Positions 17,803 to 26,602 of a stretch of 64,000 nucleotides of DNA are shown in pieces. The notes under the pieces were generated by a model. The model saw nothing but the letters and a program-made list of their open reading frames with translations, did no database searches and was not told the DNA's origin. The DNA is from a bacterium (GTDB lineage Bacteria; Babelota; Babeliae; Babelales; RVW-14). Each line of letters starts with the position of its first letter. Within the stretch, counting starts at the first letter, position 1. The stretch covers positions 186,001 through 250,000 of the forward strand of contig CP064957.1 of the NCBI GenBank assembly GCA_016699045.1. The letters run 5' to 3'. The translations under genes were made by a program, and so were the position numbers.

Positions 17803-18427
17803 TGCATGCTACTCGGCGAAAAACGTTTCGCATCAGGTCAGGCACAATTTAAGCACTCAACTCACCACTCAGGCACAAAAATTTCTAACACAAGCAGGCT
17901 TTCGCGTTATTGCTGCCCGTCAAGATGGCCAAGCACTTTCACTGCTCGAGCATGTTGATCTGGCACAACAACTAAACGCTGATTTATTAATTATTGTAGC
18001 TATTAATCACCAAAAAAGAGCAGTTCAGCCAGAAACTATTATTCAAACCAGTTATAGCGCCGGTCCAATCTCATTACAAACACATCACGGCTTTTGGTCG
18101 CTCAACATGCCACCAGGCAATTTTTTGTCATTGCTACATGAATTACCAATTTTTACCACCGAGGTATGCCAAAAAATTGCAACAACTATTCACCACAACA
18201 TTTCTCGGACATTTCATCATAACCAAAACATGCGGCACTCTTTGAGCCAGTTCTCATTGATATCGCCACACAAAACCCCCTTTATGCTGCTACATCTTGC
18301 TATAACTTTTCATGACAATAATCATGATTTCGTGTTGCCCGAAAAAGACCACAAGTCACTTGCTCGCCACCTTGCGCACACCATTCAGCAGTATTCTGGG
18401 ACATCGCAAACACAGAAAAATCATTAA
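17795..18427 (+). CDS. Degenerate N-acetylmuramoyl-L-alanine amidase-like domain
   Basis: From the ATG at 17795 the product has 210 residues; the frame is open further upstream to a TTG at 17681. The segment KFLTQAGFRVIAARQDGQAL, then LLEHVDLAQQLNADLLIIVA, follows the Amidase_3 fold pattern (helix, strand, 'SLEERV..AN..ADLFISIHAN'). The zinc-binding start of that family (DPGHGG) is missing, and the IHAN His is replaced (VAINHQ), so catalytic activity is doubtful. It sits in the +1 frame right after the AMIN-like half, the normal order of AmiC. It may be a pseudogene part, a frameshifted fusion or a non-catalytic binding domain. Confidence 0.55.
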   Translation: MLNACYSAKNVSHQVRHNLSTQLTTQAQKFLTQAGFRVIAARQDGQALSLLEHVDLAQQLNADLLIIVAINHQKRAVQPETIIQTSYSAGPISLQTHHGFWSLNMPPGNFLSLLHELPIFTTEVCQKIATTIHHNISRTFHHNQNMRHSLSQFSLISPHKTPFMLLHLAITFHDNNHDFVLPEKDHKSLARHLAHTIQQYSGTSQTQKNH

Positions 18428-18568
18428 TACACCTACAAAATACCTAAAAATGCTTCTTTTCTTTTAAATTTAATCAAAAATAATTTATACTGTTATTCAA
18501 TAGGAAAAGTTCCTATTATTCGACAAAAACACATATGCGCTAAACATTATTATTTAGAAAGGATGATC

Positions 18569-19087
18569 ATGAATACAAGCCTTTCTCTGTCGTTCGAACT
18601 CATTTATCTCATCGGCTGGCTTTTGAAAAATGAGAAGCAAGCACTCAACGCACTCATCAAAGGCGCCATCAACAAGGGACTGGGTCAAGAGCTCAATGCA
18701 ATCAACCCCCAAGATCATTCAAAAGTAAATGAGCAGCTCTATAACACGCTCATAGATTTTTTGAATTTCATGGAAGATTCACTGCTGAATAATATGGACA
18801 ACTTACAAATTGATACCAAAACTGAAAAAGCAATGCTTGCTGCCTTGCGCAAGGTAGACCTTGACGCACTAGACGTTAATACCGTCAGAACCAGCATGCA
18901 GCAAACAAAAGATGAATTGTCAGCCAAAAGTCCAACCACGGCTGAAGACGCTACTGCCGATCTTGATCAAACACTCAATGCCCAAGCAAACGATATAGAC
19001 TTTGATAATACTGAAAGAGCGGCCGCCATTTTGCTCAAAAATATTATCAAAAATTGGAAACCATCGCTCAACGAATCGATTAATTAA
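18569..19087 (+). CDS. Small helical protein of unknown function
   Basis: The product has 172 residues from the ATG at 18569, chosen over an ATG at 18563 because AGAAAGG (18556-18562) leaves six bases to 18569 and none to 18563. The sequence is hydrophilic and helical (FELIYLIGWLLKNEKQALN near the start, then acidic segments and a Thr/Ala/Asp-rich linker). There is no clear signal peptide and no recognised domain. A possible -10 (TATACT, near 18490) lies upstream, and a strong terminator follows the stop. Confidence 0.6.
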   Translation: MNTSLSLSFELIYLIGWLLKNEKQALNALIKGAINKGLGQELNAINPQDHSKVNEQLYNTLIDFLNFMEDSLLNNMDNLQIDTKTEKAMLAALRKVDLDALDVNTVRTSMQQTKDELSAKSPTTAEDATADLDQTLNAQANDIDFDNTERAAAILLKNIIKNWKPSLNESIN

Positions 19088-19108
19088 ATAAGATTTAACT
19101 ATAACAAT

Positions 19109-19142
19109 TAAAAAGGGCTGCTCGGAAAAAACAGCCCTTTTT
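19109..19142. terminator. Bidirectional terminator
   Basis: AAAAAGGGCTG and CAGCCCTTTTT flank an 11-base loop, with A/T runs on both sides. It lies between the convergent gene ending at 19087 and maf ending at 19145, and can serve both. Confidence 0.88.
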
Positions 19143-19144
19143 AA

Positions 19145-19768
19145 TTAAAATCTAAAACCAAGCTTTTTAAGCGCTTGTCGCAATTCAAATAACGGCAGCC
19201 CCTGAACAGCGGTATACGAACCGCTCACTGATTTAAGGAAATTTGACCCAAAGCCTTCAATAATGCCGGCACCACAAGCCTGCAATGCACGCGGCATCTG
19301 CAAAAAGTACCAATCTTCTAAATCTTGATCGACATAAAATTCAATAACCGCCGATGTTGTCCATGCAAGTTCTTCTGCCAATTCCCACGCTCCAGCTCGC
19401 ACTATTTTTTTGTGCAAACAACAAGCGGTAACTACTTCAACCGGCTCGTCACGCATCAACGCCAGCATACGAGAAGCATCAGCCCTATCAAGAGGTTTGC
19501 CCAAAACATGCTGACTTTGAGGTGTAAAAACTAACGAATCAGCTGTTAAAACAAAACAAACATCACCATCTTTTTGTGGTGCAGGCAAAACAACAGCATC
19601 CATTTTATGCTGCGCAATTGATAAAACATAACCATGAAAATCATATTCTCGCAATGCCACAACTTCATCACTTGAATGTTCAATGGTTTTATAATTAATA
19701 CCTGAATAATTTAATAACTCACGGCGAGAAAATGATTGTGATGCCAAATACAAAATATCGCGGTTCAT
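19145..19768 (-). CDS. maf: Maf-family nucleotide pyrophosphatase
   Basis: The product has 207 residues from the ATG at 19768, preceded by AAAGAG. Maf proteins hydrolyse non-canonical or modified NTPs. The family signature SxSxRR is seen as SQSFSRRELL near the start, followed by a TADS segment, LGKPLDRADASRMLALM and the C-terminal GSYTAVQGLPLFEL. Its length is usual for Maf. It is downstream of dprA by 24 bp, probably in one transcript. Confidence 0.92.
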   Translation of the reverse strand: MNRDILYLASQSFSRRELLNYSGINYKTIEHSSDEVVALREYDFHGYVLSIAQHKMDAVVLPAPQKDGDVCFVLTADSLVFTPQSQHVLGKPLDRADASRMLALMRDEPVEVVTACCLHKKIVRAGAWELAEELAWTTSAVIEFYVDQDLEDWYFLQMPRALQACGAGIIEGFGSNFLKSVSGSYTAVQGLPLFELRQALKKLGFRF

Positions 19769-19792
19769 ACTAAACTCTTTCACTAAAAAATT

Positions 19793-21016
19793 TTATGCGG
19801 CTTGCCACGTTCCTGAAAAATTTTGTTTAACTTTACCTTCAAGATGCAATTCAAACAATTTATTTTGTACTTCGTCTAACGATAAACCGGTAGCCACGCA
19901 CAACTCGTCAAGCGTCTGCGGCCTTTGCAAACAGACCAAAATCGGATCAAGCTCTCCGACGGGCTCAGGATTTTTTTGCACAACTGTTTCTATTGTTTTT
20001 TGTCCCATCCGCGGCTCAGCAACTACTCGCTTGGCGGGCACTATAATTTTATCTTGATTTTCTTGTTGTGGCACATGCCCAAATTCTTCAAGAATGGCAT
20101 GAACGTTGTGAACACTTTTGGCCCCTTGCGCGATGAGCCTGTTGCAGCCAAAACTTAATTCGCTAAAAATTGAACCCGGCACTGCAAAAACTTGCCTGCC
20201 TTGCTCAAGCGCAAAATGAGCGGTAATAAGTGCACCGCTTTTTTCCGCCGCTTGCACCACTACACAACCTTGCGACATGCCGGCAATAATGCGATTACGC
20301 GCTGGGAAATTGCCACGATCAGGACCAGAATGCAACGGAAATGGCGATATAAGTGCCCCACCGCGCTCACACACTTGTTTGAATAGCCGTTCGTTTTCTT
20401 GCGGGTACAAGTCTAACAACCCTGAACCAAGAACAACAAACGTCTTGCCACCAGCGTTTAATGTTTCTTGATGCACCATCGTATCGATACCGCGCGCACC
20501 ACCGCTCACCGTCTCAAAACCAGTCTGCACCAATTGCGGCACGAGCAACGACACAGCACGCTGGCCATAAGAATCTGCCAAACGCGCACCAACAAACGCA
20601 AGGCGTGGGCCTACTGGCTCAGGCAAAGAGCCTTGAACATACAACACCGTTGGCGGAACATGAATATGCCGCAGCAACATTGGATAGTCTGCATCGAGCA
20701 GCGTGATTAAACGAACATCGATTTTTTCAAGCGATTGCAGTTCTTTTTCGAGTAATGTTCTGTCGGCTAATCCATCACACAACGCGTGTGCAACTTTGGC
20801 AGACAAACCCATATGCAAAAAATCTGCCACACTCAAATGATAAAGATTTTCTAAATCAAATAAGGTTGTTGGCAAGCGATCGATATAATCGTCACACCAC
20901 TGATCAGGCGATTGTTGCTGCGTAAAATACGAAAGTATTTTTAAAATACCTACTGGACCTATGCCAGAAAGCAAAAGCAGGTGCAAAAGCACCTGCCTAT
21001 TTTTTTCATGAATCAA
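19793..21016 (-). CDS. dprA: DNA processing protein DprA (Smf)
   Basis: The 407-residue product has the DprA layout: an N-terminal helical SAM-like region (LLLLSGIGPVGILKILSYF), a Rossmann-like core with AFVGARLADSYGQRA, SGGARGIDTMVH, LGSGLLDLYPQEN, PARNRIIAGMSQG and EKSGALITAHFALEQGR, then a linker and a C-terminal winged helix (LDPILVCLQRPQTLDELC). DprA loads RecA on incoming single-stranded DNA in natural transformation. No other competence gene is in view. It is followed by maf and preceded by gyrA on the same strand. Confidence 0.96.
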   Translation of the reverse strand: MIHEKNRQVLLHLLLLSGIGPVGILKILSYFTQQQSPDQWCDDYIDRLPTTLFDLENLYHLSVADFLHMGLSAKVAHALCDGLADRTLLEKELQSLEKIDVRLITLLDADYPMLLRHIHVPPTVLYVQGSLPEPVGPRLAFVGARLADSYGQRAVSLLVPQLVQTGFETVSGGARGIDTMVHQETLNAGGKTFVVLGSGLLDLYPQENERLFKQVCERGGALISPFPLHSGPDRGNFPARNRIIAGMSQGCVVVQAAEKSGALITAHFALEQGRQVFAVPGSIFSELSFGCNRLIAQGAKSVHNVHAILEEFGHVPQQENQDKIIVPAKRVVAEPRMGQKTIETVVQKNPEPVGELDPILVCLQRPQTLDELCVATGLSLDEVQNKLFELHLEGKVKQNFSGTWQAA

Positions 21017-21060
21017 TGTCTGCCCCCAAAAGCCCTACATCCATCAAACCGTTAAATTAC

Positions 21061-23703
21061 TTAATTGTCCTCTTCGTCATCTTCATCGTCAATGACAGGC
21101 TCTTCTTCTTCCTCAATATCATCAAGGAAATCCTCTTCAAGAAGTCCATCATCTTCCATGACATCATCTTCTTCTAACACAGGGCTATGCGACACTTTTG
21201 GCGCATCTCCGGCTTCAGGACTTTGCTGCCCATTGGCCTCATCGTCTTGCTCGCCCTCTTGCGGCTCAAAAGCCAACAATGCTGAAAGATTTTGTCCTTC
21301 ATCAAGACGAACTAAGCGCACGCCCTTGGCTTGACGCCCCATGGTGCGAACCTCTTGTGGTGACAGACGAATTACTTTACCGTTAGTATCAATCAACAAC
21401 AATTCAGATTGGTCGGTAACACTTACCAAGCCGATAACCATGCCGTTACGACCACCCGTTGGAATTGTTCTCACGCCAACACCACCACGGTGCGCAACAC
21501 GGAAATCGGCAACTTTAACGCGCTTACCATAACCCATTGACGTTGCAAACAAGACCGCTCCTTCAGCGTGAATGATAACCATTCCAACCACAAAGTCGTT
21601 CTTACGCAAACTAATACCACGGACACCGGCAGCTTGACGGCCCATTGGACGAACTTCAGTTTCTTTGAAGTGAATACCTTGGCCATTGTTGGTTGCAATA
21701 ATAATGGAATCGCTCCCGTTACTGATACCACAGAATGCCAACTCATCGCCTTCATTGAGGTTGAGTGCACGAATACCGGTACTACGCACTTTAACAAATG
21801 CCATAGCGTCAGTTTTTTTAATTTTACCTTGCTTAGTTACCATCACAATGAATTTATCTTTCATGTCTCTGGTACACAGCAATTTAACTACTTTTTCTTC
21901 AGGCGGCAGATTTAACACGTTAACAATTGCACGACCACGAGCAGTACGTGAACCTTCTGGCACTTGGAATACCGTCATGGTAAACAAACGACCAGTGTTG
22001 GTAAAGAACAACAACTCATCATGCGTTTGCGTTACGTACGCATCTTCCATCACATCATCAGCATCGGTTAAGTCGGCCATGCCTTTCTTACCCTTACCGC
22101 CACGATGTTGCATTGCGTACAACGACAATGGCACACGTTTAATGTAACCCTTGCGCGTCAACGTTACCACAACATCCTCGTCTGGAATCAAGTCAGCTTC
22201 GCTCAAAATATCAATTGCTGGGCCAATCTTTGTCCTGCGCTCATCGCCATACTGTTTTTTAATAATTTCAAGTTCTTCAACAACTTCTTGCTTTAATACA
22301 AGCTCGTCTTTTAATATCAATTCCAATTTTGAAATCAACTTATGAAGTTCACTAATTTCTAAATGAATCTTATCTTGCTCAAGACCAGTCAAGCGTTGCA
22401 AACGCATTTCAAGAATCGCCTTAGCCTGTTCTTCACTCAATTTGAAATTTTGATTAAGCAGCAGCATCGCTTCGCTTGCCGTTTGTGCACTCTTAACCAA
22501 TGCAACAACTTGATCGATATTTTCGAGCGCCAAGAGTAAGCCAAGCAAAATATGCTCGCGCGCTTTGCTCTTTGATAAATCGAATTCAGTACGTTTGGTG
22601 ATAATTTCTTTGCGAAAGAGAATGAAATGATCAAGCATTTCACGCAACGTAAACAATACCGGACGGTTTTGGTACAACGCCAACAAAATGATCGACATTG
22701 AAGATTGTAACGCCGTGTGTTTGTACAATTGATTCAAGGTGACTTGCGCATTTTCGCCACGCTTAATTTCGATAACCACCCGCATACCGGTACGGTCAGA
22801 TTCATCGCGAATATCAGAAATGCTTTCAATAACTTTATTTTTAACCAAGTCAGCTATTTTGGTAATCAAATCAGCTTTGTTAACTTGGTAAGGAATTTCT
22901 CTGATAATTAACGCATTGCGGCGCTTATCTTCTTCAACATCAACAACACCACGCACCACCACACGGCCATGACCAGTACGATACGCTTTAACAATGCCAG
23001 CTCGACCACAAATAATACCGCCCGTTGGAAAATCTGGCGCAGGAACAATTTGGAACAAACGATCTTCAGACATGTCTGGATTTTTTAAAAGTTCAATACA
23101 AGCATCAACAATTTCGCGCAAGTTGTGGGGCGGTACCGATGTTGCCATACCAACCGCAATCCCTGATGAACCGTTAACCAACAAGCTTGGAATTTTTGCT
23201 GGCAACAAGGTTGGTTCTAAACGAGATTCGTCAAAGTTAGGAACAAATGGTACGGTTTCTTTTTCAATATCTGCTAAGATGTCGCGCGCAATTTTTGCCA
23301 TACGCACTTCGGTATAACGCATTGCTGCCGCATTATCACCGTCAACAGAACCCCAATTTCCTTGACCATCAAGTAGCGGATACCGCTTAGAAAATTCTTG
23401 CACTAAACCAACAACGGTTTGATAAATTGCACCGTCGCCATGTGGATGGTAATTACCCATCACTTCACCCACGACGGTTGCTGATTTACGATATGGTTTA
23501 TCATTATAGTAACCAAGTTTATGCATAGCATACAAAATACGACGATGAACCGGTTTCAAACCATCACGAACGTCAGGAAGAGCACGACTAACAATAACTG
23601 ACATTGCATAGTCTAGAAATGACGTCTTCAGCTCTTTTTCAATAGAAAGAGGCGAGACACCAGGAATAATTTTTCCGTCATTACCATTATTACTTGTAGG
23701 CAT
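21061..23703 (-). CDS. gyrA: DNA gyrase subunit A
   Basis: The 880-residue product is GyrA. The breakage-reunion domain has RALPDVRDGLKPVHRRILYA, the HPHGDGAIYQ loop and the active-site Tyr in AAMRYTEVRM. The C-terminal pinwheel carries GyrA-box motifs (QAAGVRG, QAKGVRL), which support assignment to gyrase and not topoisomerase IV. The protein ends with an unusually long acidic tail of about 60 residues (many Asp/Glu). In the quinolone loop the positions equivalent to E. coli Ser83 and Asp87 are Gly and Gln. The RBS is AGGAGGGG and there is a strong promoter upstream. Confidence 0.96.
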   Translation of the reverse strand: MPTSNNGNDGKIIPGVSPLSIEKELKTSFLDYAMSVIVSRALPDVRDGLKPVHRRILYAMHKLGYYNDKPYRKSATVVGEVMGNYHPHGDGAIYQTVVGLVQEFSKRYPLLDGQGNWGSVDGDNAAAMRYTEVRMAKIARDILADIEKETVPFVPNFDESRLEPTLLPAKIPSLLVNGSSGIAVGMATSVPPHNLREIVDACIELLKNPDMSEDRLFQIVPAPDFPTGGIICGRAGIVKAYRTGHGRVVVRGVVDVEEDKRRNALIIREIPYQVNKADLITKIADLVKNKVIESISDIRDESDRTGMRVVIEIKRGENAQVTLNQLYKHTALQSSMSIILLALYQNRPVLFTLREMLDHFILFRKEIITKRTEFDLSKSKAREHILLGLLLALENIDQVVALVKSAQTASEAMLLLNQNFKLSEEQAKAILEMRLQRLTGLEQDKIHLEISELHKLISKLELILKDELVLKQEVVEELEIIKKQYGDERRTKIGPAIDILSEADLIPDEDVVVTLTRKGYIKRVPLSLYAMQHRGGKGKKGMADLTDADDVMEDAYVTQTHDELLFFTNTGRLFTMTVFQVPEGSRTARGRAIVNVLNLPPEEKVVKLLCTRDMKDKFIVMVTKQGKIKKTDAMAFVKVRSTGIRALNLNEGDELAFCGISNGSDSIIIATNNGQGIHFKETEVRPMGRQAAGVRGISLRKNDFVVGMVIIHAEGAVLFATSMGYGKRVKVADFRVAHRGGVGVRTIPTGGRNGMVIGLVSVTDQSELLLIDTNGKVIRLSPQEVRTMGRQAKGVRLVRLDEGQNLSALLAFEPQEGEQDDEANGQQSPEAGDAPKVSHSPVLEEDDVMEDDGLLEEDFLDDIEEEEEPVIDDEDDEEDN

Positions 23704-23788
23704 GCGTTACCCCTCCTGATAAAGTATTTTTTAAAACTATCTGAAATTGTTAACAAGACTAAAACGTCCCAAAATAAGACCTTGTGTA

Positions 23789-23817
23789 ATCATACTCTGC
23801 TTTGCTTTTTAAAGCAA
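23789..23817 (-). promoter_or_regulatory. Probable sigma-70-type promoter of gyrA
   Basis: On the minus strand TTGCTT (23812-23817) and TATGAT (23789-23794) are separated by 17 bp, about 85 bp upstream of the gyrA start. Confidence 0.6.
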
Positions 23818-23872
23818 GAATCGGCCCTTTTATTTTGGCAAAAGCGTCATAAAAAATCACAAGCAGAAAATA

Positions 23873-24934
23873 TCACATGATAAAAAATATTTCTTGAAAC
23901 CATAAGATTCCATGTGTTAATGCACATGCAAAAATACCTGCAAGAAAATCATCCAACATCACGCTCCAACCACCCCATGGCGCCGCGTCAATCCGATTGA
24001 TGGGAAATGGTTTCACTATGTCAAAAAAACGAAACAGAACGAAAGCAATACCATACGCCATAAATGTGTGCGGCAATAAAAAAAGCGCAACGCCCATGCC
24101 AAAAAATTCGTCAATAACTATCCACGATGGATCTTGGTACTGCTCGACATGGTGCCGTTCAAATCCTTCGATAAGCTCAGGACGAACGGCGGAACTGATC
24201 AGTACACTACAACTGCGCACCCCAACAAAAAAAATCAGCAAAAGCAGTATGCTCAAAGCAACAATATTTTCTATGTTTAATCCGTAAAAAACGAGCAATG
24301 CTGCCATGCTACCAACGGTCCCCGGCATAATACCAACACCACCAAGATGGCAACAACTTGCAACAAGATAGGCAGCATAATCACTCAAATCAATCACATA
24401 CTCAACGGCAGAATAAACGGTCAATCCGGCCAATGCGTACAGCATCGGATCAATAAACAAATTGAGCACTAAAGCAATGGTTGAATCTGAATCATTAAGC
24501 AACGCCATCAAGTACGCAAATAAAACATAAATGGTCATAAATTGCAAAAAGGTTTTCCATTTGGCGAGCTGAGAAGTAACCAATGAGCGACGACGTTGCG
24601 AAAGCACCATGCGTAAACCAGTAACCATAACATCGCGCACTACTAAGACGCCTAAGAACCAGAGAGGCACTAACCCAACTCGGTAAAAAGCAAAAAATAC
24701 TGCACCAATTAATGCCTTATCGGCAATGGGATCTAGAAAGCTGCCCAGCTCTGTGGTGTGGTCGTAGCGCCGAGCAATATAACCGTCACACAAGTCAGTA
24801 AATGCAGCAATTGAAAAAACTACGATAGACACACCAAGATAACCATGCTCGGAAAAAAAAAGCCACAGAAAGATAGGCGTCAGTGCGATACGAAAAAGTG
24901 TTAAAATATTGGCAACATTAAACAAACGCTTCAA
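23873..24934 (-). CDS. PgsA-PgpA fusion: phosphatidylglycerophosphate synthase and phosphatase A
   Basis: One 353-residue frame contains two complete enzymes. Residues 1-185 are PgsA-like: LTLFRIALTPIFLWLFF, then the CDP-alcohol signature DLCDGYIARRYDHT and GSFLDPIADK. Residues 190-353 are PgpA-like: GIMPGTVGSMAALLV, PSWIVIDEFFGMG, FRFFDIVKPFPINRID and GGWSVMLDDFLAGI, which match the conserved motifs of phosphatidylglycerophosphatase A. The two activities are consecutive steps in making phosphatidylglycerol. The start is TTG with GGA upstream. Between the PgpA motifs lies a short insert (AVRPELIEGF) that comes from a REP-like repeat. A separate PgsA is encoded at 12161-12775. Confidence 0.92.
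   Translation of the reverse strand: MKRLFNVANILTLFRIALTPIFLWLFFSEHGYLGVSIVVFSIAAFTDLCDGYIARRYDHTTELGSFLDPIADKALIGAVFFAFYRVGLVPLWFLGVLVVRDVMVTGLRMVLSQRRRSLVTSQLAKWKTFLQFMTIYVLFAYLMALLNDSDSTIALVLNLFIDPMLYALAGLTVYSAVEYVIDLSDYAAYLVASCCHLGGVGIMPGTVGSMAALLVFYGLNIENIVALSILLLLIFFVGVRSCSVLISSAVRPELIEGFERHHVEQYQDPSWIVIDEFFGMGVALFLLPHTFMAYGIAFVLFRFFDIVKPFPINRIDAAPWGGWSVMLDDFLAGIFACALTHGILWFQEIFFIM
24165..24189. repeat. REP-like repeat fragment inside the PgpA coding region
   Basis: The 25 bases from CCTTCGATAAGCTCAGG to ACGAACGG match, by recall, a widespread intergenic repeat in bacteria that yields the 'VRPELVEG' peptide when translated. Here it is read in frame as VRPELIEG. Only this copy is seen in the window. 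Confidence 0.5.
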
Positions 24935-25018
24935 AGCTATCCATATGGCAAAAAGTAGTTAATAAACACACCGTTTGCTCAGTATAGCCTGAACAACCCA
25001 GAAGGTGAAGCAAACACA

Positions 25019-26545
25019 CTAAAATTCAGCGTTAAACAGAATTCGTCCAGCCAAAGTTTTAGGAACATTGCGGCCTGCAACAATATAATCAACACCCACC
25101 GCTAAGCGATAAAAGTTATTAAATTGATAGGCATACTCAGCGCCAAGGCGATGATGCATTTGATGCGTATTGTGTGTCCAAATAGAAGCATCAAAAATAT
25201 CGTCACTGCGTCTAAAACCAAGATAATCACGACCTTTAATTTTGAGTTCATAATAAAGATCTAAGAATGCACGATTCCAAATAACACGCTCAAAAACGTT
25301 ACCAAATTTTACGTCAAACTCAAGGCCTGGTTGTATTTTAGTGCGGCGCGCATTGTCTGCAAAGTAACGCACCGTTGCATCTTGTTCACTAAAAGTTGGG
25401 GTACCGTTAAAGGTAACATTTTGAGCCAAAACCATTAAATCTTTAGGCGCCTTACCAGTTGCATAACTTACGGTCTCTGGCACACGACGATTAACATTTG
25501 CTTTAATGCTGTATAAAAAGCGTGTATGCAAATACGGATTTAACCACCAGGAATAACCCCACAACATTGAAGCAAAGCCACCAACTTGAGTAAAACCACC
25601 ATTACCAAGTTCTGGTGACCACAAGTTTTGTGTATTCAGCAAACGACCAGTTGGAAATACACCGTGCACACCAATCAAGAACCGCTCCATGGCGCTGGTT
25701 GTAAATTCATAATGCAAGAAAGCATTTAAATCCCCAACCCCAGCTTCTGTACTGTTGTTTTGAAAATTAGTCCCTTTTGCTTCTAAAATTTCGTCAAGCA
25801 ATTCTCGCAAAGTCAAATCTTTATAATTACCAGCGGGAGCAAGTATTGCACGAATTTCAGGTTTCATGTCATTAGTCAAATGTAATGAATGTTTTTTAAA
25901 AACAAACGGAATTTGAAAACCAAGCGCTACCGCGCCTTGACAAAAGTGACGAGCATAATTTATTGAGCCACCAACCTGCGCCGTTGAAGCATCAAAAATC
26001 AACGGCTGCGGCGCCAATGCTTTGAAATCTGCTTGATCACCCATAGCTACAAAAATATTACCTGGCGCTGCCGCCAACTTACTCACCAGCAAGATGTCGG
26101 CGATGGTGATATCTTGTTCACCAAAAACAAGTCTTGAATAATCACGTGAGCCGCCATGCGAAGCATACGATTGCGACGCCGTACTAGCATGAAGATCAAC
26201 TTGGAAAAAGTCTCGTTGTTCAAAAAACAACGACATAAATGGCCAGCTTGGTACTTTATGCACAAAAGTTGCCAATTTACTGAGCTTTTCTTCTTGTTCT
26301 TTAGTTGGATAGATCAGATCTTTGATAGTCCGTTGCGATTGTCTAAATTTTTCTTTCTTAACTTCACGCGCTACACGTCGCTGAATATCTCTTTCTATTT
26401 GTTGCTCACGCGGATCTTGTTGTTTTTTAGTTTTTGGCTGCTCAGAAAAAAAGCTCCCTCCAAACAACAAGCTCGGCAAACTGGCAATCAACAAACTCAA
26501 AAACCAAACTTTATAATCTTTATTTTGTCTCATTGTGTGCATCAT
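25019..26545 (-). CDS. Putative outer-membrane beta-barrel protein
   Basis: The product has 508 residues from the ATG at 26545, which follows GGTGAG. An N-terminal hydrophobic signal (FLSLLIASLPSLLFGGSFF) is followed by a strongly charged, helical segment (about residues 35-90, Lys/Arg/Glu/Gln-rich). A long Gly/Asn/Tyr/Phe-rich region with alternating strands then ends in AGRILFNAEF, with the terminal Phe expected for BAM substrates. I do not recognise a named family. It is the last gene of the long minus-strand secreted-protein block and follows a membrane-anchored coiled-coil protein by 57 bp, so the two could work together. Confidence 0.65.
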   Translation of the reverse strand: MMHTMRQNKDYKVWFLSLLIASLPSLLFGGSFFSEQPKTKKQQDPREQQIERDIQRRVAREVKKEKFRQSQRTIKDLIYPTKEQEEKLSKLATFVHKVPSWPFMSLFFEQRDFFQVDLHASTASQSYASHGGSRDYSRLVFGEQDITIADILLVSKLAAAPGNIFVAMGDQADFKALAPQPLIFDASTAQVGGSINYARHFCQGAVALGFQIPFVFKKHSLHLTNDMKPEIRAILAPAGNYKDLTLRELLDEILEAKGTNFQNNSTEAGVGDLNAFLHYEFTTSAMERFLIGVHGVFPTGRLLNTQNLWSPELGNGGFTQVGGFASMLWGYSWWLNPYLHTRFLYSIKANVNRRVPETVSYATGKAPKDLMVLAQNVTFNGTPTFSEQDATVRYFADNARRTKIQPGLEFDVKFGNVFERVIWNRAFLDLYYELKIKGRDYLGFRRSDDIFDASIWTHNTHQMHHRLGAEYAYQFNNFYRLAVGVDYIVAGRNVPKTLAGRILFNAEF

Positions 26546-26602
26546 GTTTCTCACCCACTCATTAAACTTCAGGTCGTAATAAAGCACGTTAAAATACGTG
26601 TT

